From AM-0621 sp964573505 (GTDB taxonomy: Bacteria > Planctomycetota > Planctomycetia > Planctomycetales > Planctomycetaceae), in contig CAZNMS010000338.1 in the NCBI GenBank assembly GCA_964573505.1, positions 1-9,484 on the forward strand: a stretch of DNA of 9,484 nucleotides. The letters run 5' to 3'. A program made the position numbers and the translations under genes. Positions 1 through 6,112 of this stretch are shown here, piece after piece (position 1 is the stretch's first letter; every line of letters starts with the position of its first letter). The notes under the pieces are model-generated. The model was not told the origin of the DNA, made no database searches, and worked only from the letters and a program-made list of their open reading frames with translations.

Positions 1-1
1 G

Positions 2-121
2 CGAACTCCGCTCGATGCCGAGCGAATAAAGCTCGTCTGCAACTGGCCGGTGCATGTTGTTGGATCAATTGAAACCGAAGCCTGTGCGACGCCCGCCTCT
101 GATAAGCGAGCTGAGTCTTGA
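2..121 (+). CDS. Possible 3' end of an upstream gene (partial, unidentified)
   Basis: The frame beginning at base 2 is open for 39 codons and ends at TGA 119-121. The reading starts R-T-P-L-D-A-E-R-I-K-L-V and includes N-W-P-V-H-V-V-G. It has a plausible amino-acid mix and codon use like the neighbouring genes (CTC, GCC, GAG, CGA). The other two forward frames close at base 72 or earlier. I do not recognise the family. It lies 228 bases before the chosen start of the TolC gene, so it could be the last gene of the same block or an unrelated neighbour. Forty codons can stay open by chance at this GC content, so confidence is limited. Confidence 0.4.
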   Translation, partial: RTPLDAERIKLVCNWPVHVVGSIETEACATPASDKRAES

Positions 122-349
122 GTCGATTTCTGAGGTCGCTGCAAGAATTCGGCTTTCGAGGCATCTGCCTCATTGCGGAAGTCTCGGCAAACTTTTCCGA
201 CTTTCTCGCCTTTGTCGGTTGCTTTGAGTCTTCTGATTAACGCGATCGTGCCGAAACCAATGAGTGACGAACTGCGCACTGCGCGGCTCGGGGGAGTTGT
301 TGCACAGCTCAGCCGAAGAGTCCGTCAACGCCTTATTGGGTTTCAGGTT

Positions 350-2776
350 ATGCAACGAGCTCATCGAATTCGCTGGAAAGCATTGGCCGCCGTCGGCATT
401 GGAGTCGCGGTATTGGGCGGTGCATGGTGGGCGCGGCGAGCGGACTCACAGGAAGCATTTCGCGCGGCTCAGCCGCAGAACTTCCAGCAAAGCGTTCAAC
501 GTTCGTTCGCTCAAGGTGAGTTCAACGGGGCGTCGCCGAGCGATTGGTCACCGCAGACCGCTGCCAATAGTTTCAATTCTTGGCCGTCTCAGACGGGACA
601 AGTTGAGTCGCCGCCGGATTGGCCGTATCGCCCCGGCACGAATGCGACACCGAACGCTCGCGGCAATGCCGCTTCTAGCAACGCGACGATCTATCAAGGC
701 AATCGCGCGGGCACTGCTCAGCCACTGCGGACGAATGAATTCGGGACCGAATCGAATACGGGGAGCAGTCCTCAATTCCGAGCACCGCGCCAAGACACGG
801 CAACGAATCGCGGTGCTCCTCTTCCGACTCAGCCATCAGCGGCCAATCAAGGTCAGATTCAGCCGCGTCAATGGCCCACTCAGCCGAACGGCACAACTCG
901 ACCCGCAAATGATCGAGCCGTCGCCGGACATAAGTCGGCAGCCGACTTCACTCCGCCTCGGCAAGTGGTGACAGCGAAGTCCAATGTGTCTGCGGCTGAA
1001 TGGCGCGGACCGGATTCAAAGCCGGTCAAGCAAATCAAGAAGGTCAGCTTCGAGTCCTATGCGCGGGGCGGTGACGAAGAGCACCCGATTCCGGCTGAAG
1101 CGTTTCTTGTCCCGTATTCGCAGCGAGCAGATGAGTACCCCGAGCGAGTTGAACGCGATCTCGGAGTAGACCTCAAAGAGTTGCCGCGCGACTTCGTCCC
1201 ATGGTGGAACGCTGAAGTCGACAAGAGCATGCGCAAGGGCAACGAGACTTTGTCGGTCAACATTGAGGCATTGGTCATCGCGGCGATTGAGTACTCACCG
1301 CAAGTGACTGCGCTCCGCATCGACCCGCGCATCCGCGAAACGGTCATCGTCGAAGAGGATGCTGCGTTCGATTGGACGGCATTTCTCGAAACGAAATACA
1401 ACAAAACCAATGACCCCGTCGGCAACAAGTTGACGGTGACTCCCGGCGGCGGCGGTCGGTATCTCGACGATACGGTCTATTCAAAGGGCGGCTTGAAGAA
1501 GCGGTTCAATCAAGGCGCCGAACTCAACATCGCCGAGCGTGTTGGGTATCAAGACAACAACTCAACGTTCTTCACTCCGCAGGCTCAAACGACGGCGCGA
1601 CTTGAATTGAATGTGACTCAGCCGCTGTTGCGCGGAGCGGGGTCAATGGTCAATGAGAGTCGCACGGTTCTCGCTTATCTCGACCGAGATATCTCCGAAG
1701 GGGAATTGGCCGGGAAGCTGCAAGATCACATTCATTCGGTCTACGAAGCCTATTGGTCGTTGTTCCGCTCGCGTGCGGTGAAGTTGCAAAAGCAACGGTT
1801 GCTGCGAAGCGCGGAAGAGATTCATCAATGGCTCGCGGCTCGTCAGGGACACGATACGACGAGGGCTCAAGTTGCTCGTGCTCAAGCAGCCGTCGCGAGT
1901 CGTCGTTCCGAGATTGCTCGTGCCGAGATGGCGATCCGCAATTCGGAATCGCAACTGCGTCTGCTCGTGAACTCGCCCGCGCTGAAAGAAGGCGCTCGCA
2001 CGGAACTGCTGCCGGCCGAGTTCCCATTGGCCGAACCAATTGACATTTCATTGAAGGGGTCGCTCGAAACCGCACTGCGACATCGACCGGATGTTGCTCA
2101 AGCGATTGATCGTATGAAGGCGACGAGTCTGCGGCTCGGCGTCGCAAAGAACGACTTGCTACCGAAGCTCGATCTCGTGCTCAGCACTTACACATCGCAA
2201 TTGCGGCACGCGGATCTCGGCGGTGCGATGTCCGACCAATACTCAAAGGGCGGACCGGGATTCGGCATCGGCTTTCAGTTTGAAATGCCACTCGGCAACC
2301 GCGCTGCAAAGGCCCGTCACGAGCGCCGTGAATGGGAGATGGCGAAGGCCCTCAAAGAATTCGAAGTGGCCGTCGAGACGGGCATGACTGAAGTCGAGAT
2401 GGCCACTCGCGAGCACGAGACTTCGTATCAGGAAATGCTGGCGCGCTTTCAAGCAATGCTCGCAGCCGAAGTTTCAGCGAGTCGAGCGGAGCAAGTCTTC
2501 CGCGAGACTGCGGGCGGTGAAGGCGTTGTCGTCGGAGTGCTGTTGCAAGACATGCTTGATGCTCAAGAACGACTCGCTGCTGAAGAAGCCGAGTTCGTCG
2601 AAGCGCAAGCGAAATACGCGCTCGCCATTGTGAAGCTCAAGAAGGCAACCGGAGTGCTCTTGAGTTGTGACTGCGAGCCCGTCTCGATCAAACCGGCAGA
2701 CAAAGTTCCGACGGCATCAGAGGTCATACAAATTCCCGAAGTGCCAGTGCCCGATCCAGTGCCTGCTGGGAAGTAG
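350..2776 (+). CDS. TolC/OEP-family outer-membrane efflux protein with long disordered N-terminal extension
   Basis: Predicted trimeric outer-membrane channel of a tripartite export system, forming the beta-barrel and periplasmic tunnel. The frame is open from a TTG at 173, with ATGs at 260 and 350. I chose 350 (808 aa) because it gives a clean export signal: basic MQRAHRIRWK, then a hydrophobic stretch at residues 11-28. None of the three has a convincing Shine-Dalgarno site. Residues about 35-235 are rich in Pro, Gln, Asn, Ser and Thr and look disordered. The OEP region runs from about residue 304 to 770. It includes the QPLLRGAG motif at 424, long coiled-coil helices at 489-542 and 648-770, and a second-repeat signature ALRHRPDV near 576 followed by LPKLDL. 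The tail is Pro/Val-rich. Typical TolC proteins are about 430-500 aa, so the extra length is mainly N-terminal. It lies 72 bases upstream of the SecA-like ATG and is probably co-transcribed with it. The family call is firm; the substrate is unknown. Confidence 0.9.
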   Translation: MQRAHRIRWKALAAVGIGVAVLGGAWWARRADSQEAFRAAQPQNFQQSVQRSFAQGEFNGASPSDWSPQTAANSFNSWPSQTGQVESPPDWPYRPGTNATPNARGNAASSNATIYQGNRAGTAQPLRTNEFGTESNTGSSPQFRAPRQDTATNRGAPLPTQPSAANQGQIQPRQWPTQPNGTTRPANDRAVAGHKSAADFTPPRQVVTAKSNVSAAEWRGPDSKPVKQIKKVSFESYARGGDEEHPIPAEAFLVPYSQRADEYPERVERDLGVDLKELPRDFVPWWNAEVDKSMRKGNETLSVNIEALVIAAIEYSPQVTALRIDPRIRETVIVEEDAAFDWTAFLETKYNKTNDPVGNKLTVTPGGGGRYLDDTVYSKGGLKKRFNQGAELNIAERVGYQDNNSTFFTPQAQTTARLELNVTQPLLRGAGSMVNESRTVLAYLDRDISEGELAGKLQDHIHSVYEAYWSLFRSRAVKLQKQRLLRSAEEIHQWLAARQGHDTTRAQVARAQAAVASRRSEIARAEMAIRNSESQLRLLVNSPALKEGARTELLPAEFPLAEPIDISLKGSLETALRHRPDVAQAIDRMKATSLRLGVAKNDLLPKLDLVLSTYTSQLRHADLGGAMSDQYSKGGPGFGIGFQFEMPLGNRAAKARHERREWEMAKALKEFEVAVETGMTEVEMATREHETSYQEMLARFQAMLAAEVSASRAEQVFRETAGGEGVVVGVLLQDMLDAQERLAAEEAEFVEAQAKYALAIVKLKKATGVLLSCDCEPVSIKPADKVPTASEVIQIPEVPVPDPVPAGK

Positions 2777-2848
2777 CAGAGGCCGCACTTGACGATCGGG
2801 ACGACGTGCAAGTTCTACACACAACGAGTCCCCGCATTCGAGTTGCTC

Positions 2849-4741
2849 ATGCTCACGGCTTTGCGATCAAGGATTCGATCTCGCAAGCCCGCTGTCATTG
2901 CGGTGCCGGTTGAGCCTGCGCTTGTTGCTCGAGTGCGAGACGTCGAACGGCGTTACTTCGATATCTCGGATCGTGAACTCAAGGACCGAGTTGATGACCT
3001 GCGCGGCGAAGTTGAGCTGACTCAACAACTGAGCGATGACGTCATCACGACAGCGTTTGGACTCATTGGACTAGCGGCACGTCGAGCACTCGGGATCGCT
3101 TTCTATGACGTGCAGTTTCAAGCGGGACTCGCACTCGTTCGCGGTCAAGTTGCCGAGATGCAAACCGGCGAAGGCAAGACGTTTGCAGCCGCCTTTCCCG
3201 CCGTTGTCTTCTCGCTCTTCGGTCGAGGAGTGCATGTCGCTACGTCGAACGCGTATCTCGCCGAGCGAGACTGTCTGCATCTCAAACCGCTCTATGAGAT
3301 GCTCGGTGCGAGTGCCGGAATCACGCTGACTCAGACGCCGCCGGATCAGAAGCGTGCGGCCTATCAATGCGACATCACGTACGGCCCCGGTTGTGATTTC
3401 GGGTTCGATTATCTGCGTGATCAAGTCACGTTGCGGCAAGCTCCCGAATCGACGTTAGGCGCCGACTTCTTAGCGATCCTCAGAGGTCAATCGCGTGCGC
3501 TGACACCGACTTTGCAACGCGGCTTGAATGCCGTCGTCGTTGACGAGATCGACAACGTGCTGCTCGATGATGCGTGCTCGCCATTGCTCATCAGTAATTT
3601 TTCTGACAAGCCGGCGCCGGATGCGGCGGCGCATGTCGCGGCAAAGAAGCTCGTTGATGAACTTGTTGCCGGGCAGGACTTTTCGACCGATCGATTGACG
3701 GGTGCAATACGTCTTACAGAGATCGGGCTGACTCGTATCTGGGACAACGCTGACGAGTTGCCGCTGCGAGTCGTCGTGCGTCCGTGGCAGAGCTATGTCG
3801 AGCAAGCATTGCGTGCGAAGTACCTCTTTCGACTCGACGTGAACTACATCGTGCGTGACGGAAAGGTCGTGATCGTCGACGAGTCGACTGGTCGCATCTT
3901 CGAAGAGCGCAGTTGGCGCGACGGCTTGCATCAAGCTGTCGAAGCGCGCGAAGGACTCGCGATCAATGCCGAAAAGGAATCGCTCGCAACGGTGACGCGG
4001 CAGCGGTTCTATCGGCACTACGAAACGTTGTGCGGCATGACGGGCACCGCGACCGGCAGCGAAGACGAGTTCCGGCAGATCTATCAACTCGGAGTGACCC
4101 GCATTCCGACTCATCGTCCCAGTCGGCGAACGATCTTGCCGCCGCGTTACTTCGCAACGGCGGAAGCAAAGTGGCAAGCGATTGCTCATGAGGTCGAGCG
4201 GTTGCATGCACGCGGGCAGCCGGTGCTGATCGGGACTCGCTCCATCATCAAGAGCGAGCAGTTAGCCGAGTTGCTGACGTCTCGCGGCATCAGCTTTCAA
4301 CTGCTCAATGGCAAGCAAGATGAAGATGAAGCGGAGCTAGTGGCTCAAGCAGGTCGAGCCGGCGCGGTCATGATCGCAACGAACATGGCCGGGCGCGGGA
4401 CCGACATCAAACCCGACGACGATGCACTCAGTCGCGGCGGTTTGCATGTCATCGTCAGCGAACATCACGACGCGCAGCGCATTGATCGTCAATTGGTGGG
4501 ACGAGCAGCGAGGCAGGGAGATGTCGGGTCGGCTCAATGCTTTGTCAGTGCCGACGATGACTGGCTCGTGAAATACGGAGACTGGCTGCGGCGAGTCATG
4601 CAGCGAGCCGCTCCGCAAACTGGATCGACCGAGCTGCGCGACGACTTCTCGTCGTCAGTCCGAAAGGTGCAGGCCGAAGCCGAACAGCAGAAGTATCTCG
4701 AACGTCGGCAATTGTTCTTGGAGGACAACCGGAAGAATTGA
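2849..4741 (+). CDS. SecA-family preprotein translocase ATPase, C-terminally short paralogue
   Basis: Predicted cytosolic ATPase motor for protein export (630 aa from ATG 2849; a TTG at 2789 would add 20 residues). SecA motifs appear in order: Walker A MQTGEGKT at 104-111, HVATSNAYLAERD, DITYGPGCDFGFDYLRD around 174-191, Walker B VVDEID with D232-E233, the VDESTGR and DGLHQAVEAREG block, GMTGTA near 396, ATNMAGRGTDIK at about 510-521, and motif VI QLVGRAARQGD at 548-558. The usual SecA motif VI is QLRGRSGRQGD, so the first Arg is Val here, while the GRxxR arginines (552, 555) remain. The protein ends just after the start of the helical scaffold helix (VQAEAEQQKYLERRQLFLED). The helical wing, two-helix finger and Cys-rich zinc tail of canonical SecA (about 840-900 aa) are therefore absent. 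It lies between an outer-membrane channel gene and two adaptor genes, which suggests a dedicated motor rather than the housekeeping SecA. Family call very sure; role inferred. Confidence 0.93.
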   Translation: MLTALRSRIRSRKPAVIAVPVEPALVARVRDVERRYFDISDRELKDRVDDLRGEVELTQQLSDDVITTAFGLIGLAARRALGIAFYDVQFQAGLALVRGQVAEMQTGEGKTFAAAFPAVVFSLFGRGVHVATSNAYLAERDCLHLKPLYEMLGASAGITLTQTPPDQKRAAYQCDITYGPGCDFGFDYLRDQVTLRQAPESTLGADFLAILRGQSRALTPTLQRGLNAVVVDEIDNVLLDDACSPLLISNFSDKPAPDAAAHVAAKKLVDELVAGQDFSTDRLTGAIRLTEIGLTRIWDNADELPLRVVVRPWQSYVEQALRAKYLFRLDVNYIVRDGKVVIVDESTGRIFEERSWRDGLHQAVEAREGLAINAEKESLATVTRQRFYRHYETLCGMTGTATGSEDEFRQIYQLGVTRIPTHRPSRRTILPPRYFATAEAKWQAIAHEVERLHARGQPVLIGTRSIIKSEQLAELLTSRGISFQLLNGKQDEDEAELVAQAGRAGAVMIATNMAGRGTDIKPDDDALSRGGLHVIVSEHHDAQRIDRQLVGRAARQGDVGSAQCFVSADDDWLVKYGDWLRRVMQRAAPQTGSTELRDDFSSSVRKVQAEAEQQKYLERRQLFLEDNRKN

Positions 4742-4764
4742 AGAAGAACCACAATGCATCCAAT

Positions 4765-5023
4765 GAGCCCCAAAGGGGCGAGATTCGATAGCCCAGTCCG
4801 ATAGGACTGGGTGAAAGGTCGCCGAGAAGCGCAAGCCCCAACGGGGCGCAATTCGGTAACCGCTCGGAATCACGAACGATGACGCGAGCGTTCGATGGGA
4901 TGGAACGCTGATGACACCAATGAAGCGGCAACCGAATTGCGCCCCGTTGGGGCTAACTTTCAGCGCCGTCGCTTGCCCCAGTCCTACCGGACTGGGCTAT
5001 CGAATTACGCCCCTTCGGGGCTC
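4765..5023. repeat. 259-bp inverted-repeat element with two 99-nt arms, each holding three hairpins
   Basis: The left arm (4765-4863) and right arm (4925-5023) are imperfect reverse complements of equal length, separated by a 61-nt centre. Each arm holds three short palindromes in mirrored order: GCCCC-3 nt-GGGGC (4767-4779 and 5009-5021), CCCAGTCC-4 nt-GGACTGGG (4792-4811 and 4977-4996), and GCCCC-3 nt-GGGGC (4835-4847 and 4941-4953). Stems are conserved while loops vary (GATA against TACC), as expected if structure is selected. The centre holds one more hairpin, AGCGTTC 4887-4893 with GAACGCT 4903-4909. I see no target-site duplication and no transposase. It resembles REP/BIME-type elements. 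It fills the gap between the SecA-like gene and the adaptor and may attenuate or terminate read-through, although no U-run follows the hairpins. Confidence 0.9.
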
Positions 5024-5038
5024 AGAACGAAATCTCAT

Positions 5039-5047
5039 GGAAGGGAA
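5039..5047 (+). promoter_or_regulatory. Ribosome binding site fixing the adaptor start at 5054
   Basis: The purine run GGAAGGGAA ends six bases before ATG 5054. The frame stays open upstream to 4895, but that extension would translate the palindromic repeat. The Shine-Dalgarno-like run plus the signal peptide immediately after ATG 5054 decide the start. Confidence 0.7.
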
Positions 5048-5053
5048 CTCAAC

Positions 5054-5911
5054 ATGAAATTTGCCCCTGCATTTTTTGCGACACTGGCTTTAACGAGTTC
5101 GGCATTCGCCGGTGACATCGAAAGCTTCATCGAGCCCTATCGCAGCATCGAAGTCGCTGCCGCGGAATCGGGCATCATCATCGACCTGCATGTCAAAGAA
5201 GGGCAAAAAGTCGAGAAGGATCAGCCGTTAGCAGAGCTCAATCAGGACGTGCTCAAAGTCAGCGTCGACATTGCAAAGGCACATAGCGAAGCCGTCAGTG
5301 CGATCCGCGCGGCGGAAGCGGAACTCAAGCTGCAAACCGATCGGCACGCGCGACTCGTGCAACTCCGCGCGAAAGACAATGCGACGGAAGATGAAGTCAA
5401 TCGCGCTCTGCTCGAGAAGGAACTGGCGGAAGCACGTCTGCTCGCTGCGAAAGAAGCGTTTGAAGTGAAGCGACTCGAGCACGAACGCATTCGTTTGCAG
5501 CTTGCTCAACGCACAGTGCGTTCGCCGCTGAATGGCTACGTTGTCTCGATTCAGCGCGAGATCGGTGAATCAGTCGGACTCGCAGATCCCGTCGTGATGA
5601 CGGTCGTGCAACTTGATCCGTTGCTGGTGACGTTCCCCGTTCCGGTCTCTCAGCTGACCGGGATCAAAGCCGGGCAGACGCTGCGAATGAAAGTCGTCGG
5701 ACGACAAGACCCAATTGAAGGCAAGCTCGACTTGATCTCTCCGGTGATCAGCGCCGACAGCCAAACGGTGAAAGTGAAAGTCGTGATTCCGAACTCCGAC
5801 AACCGCATCAAGAGCGGCTCAAAGTGCGTGCTGCTGATCGGCACAAGCGGTCAAGAAACGCCGAAGCTGACCGAGAAGCCCGAGACGAACTCGAAGGTCA
5901 AGAAGCAGTAA
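5054..5911 (+). CDS. Periplasmic adaptor, RND/HlyD membrane-fusion family, exported
   Basis: Predicted periplasmic adaptor (285 aa) bridging an inner-membrane exporter to the TolC-type channel. It begins with a cleavable signal peptide, with a likely cut after A19 (SSAFA/GD). There is no lipobox Cys, so it should be soluble or held by partners. The first half of the biotinyl-lipoyl-like domain is at about 32-68 (ESGIIIDLHVKEGQKVEKDQPLAEL). A charged coiled-coil hairpin spans about 69-150. The second lipoyl half starts at R156 (RSPLNGYVVSIQREIGESV). A beta-barrel segment follows (PLLVTFPVPVSQLTGIKAGQ), ending in a Lys/Glu-rich tail. At 285 aa it is shorter than typical RND adaptors (350-400 aa) because the membrane-proximal domain is reduced. 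It is separated from the SecA-like gene by a 259-bp palindromic element and from the next adaptor by a second inverted repeat. No RND pump gene follows. Confidence 0.9.
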   Translation: MKFAPAFFATLALTSSAFAGDIESFIEPYRSIEVAAAESGIIIDLHVKEGQKVEKDQPLAELNQDVLKVSVDIAKAHSEAVSAIRAAEAELKLQTDRHARLVQLRAKDNATEDEVNRALLEKELAEARLLAAKEAFEVKRLEHERIRLQLAQRTVRSPLNGYVVSIQREIGESVGLADPVVMTVVQLDPLLVTFPVPVSQLTGIKAGQTLRMKVVGRQDPIEGKLDLISPVISADSQTVKVKVVIPNSDNRIKSGSKCVLLIGTSGQETPKLTEKPETNSKVKKQ

Positions 5912-5915
5912 CCAT

Positions 5916-6110
5916 CTTGGAGTGCTCCGGCTCGACGGAGCCCTCCATCTGTTGTCGTTTGAAGTTGATCTTCGCTGCCGGTCAGTTCGCAGGCACTGAT
6001 CGAAACGAAGAGTAATCAGAGATTGAACTTTGCCGTCGATCTCGCCGGTTCGAACGCAGGAGCTCAAGCGACAAGAGTCGGAGGGCTCCGTCGAGCCGGA
6101 GCACTCCAAG
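5916..6110. repeat. 195-bp inverted-repeat element with perfect 31-nt terminal arms
   Basis: Bases 5916-5946 are the exact reverse complement of 6080-6110. The match resumes inward in register: TTGTCGTTTGA at 5952-5962 mirrors TCAAGCGACAA at 6064-6074 with one mismatch. The symmetrical arms are therefore about 47 nt, around a 101-nt loop. Each 31-nt arm is itself nearly palindromic: GGAG-G-GCTCCG, a six-base loop, then CGGAGC-A-CTCC. The left arm starts 4 bases after the adaptor stop. The right arm ends 2 bases before the ATG at 6113. No transposase gene and no target-site duplication are visible. It may be a REP doublet or MITE-like relic. Confidence 0.9.
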
Positions 6111-6112
6111 AA

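Noticed and set aside
212..240. Possible sigma70-type promoter, TTGTCG and GATTAA with a 17-base spacer
   Set aside because: Only 4 of 6 and 3 of 6 consensus matches. This is chance level in a region of this size, and planctomycete promoters often do not follow the consensus.
173..349. N-terminal extension of the TolC gene to TTG 173 or ATG 260
   Set aside because: The frame is open, but the extension puts up to 59 residues ahead of a well-formed signal peptide and has no ribosome binding site. ATG 260 remains possible as a long n-region.
264..971. Plus-strand open frame of 235 codons overlapping the TolC N-terminal region
   Set aside because: It is a shifted reading of the low-complexity part of the TolC gene, Arg/Ser-rich, with no domain or ribosome site.
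3470..4207. Minus-strand open frame of 245 codons inside the SecA-like gene
   Set aside because: It lies opposite a gene with complete SecA motifs. The product is Arg/His/Cys-rich with no domain, typical of an antisense shadow.
4700..4800. Frameshift as the cause of the short SecA-like C-terminus
   Set aside because: No scaffold, wing or finger sequence is recognisable in any forward frame after 4741, and the repeat element begins at 4765, so a simple frameshift does not explain the missing domains.
4895..5053. Upstream extension of the RND-type adaptor frame
   Set aside because: It translates the right arm of the palindromic element and would bury the signal peptide. ATG 5054 has a purine-rich ribosome site.
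6023..6112. TTG-started extension of the GAF-adaptor
   Set aside because: It would encode the loop and right arm of the inverted repeat. The ATGs at 6113 and 6128 are better.
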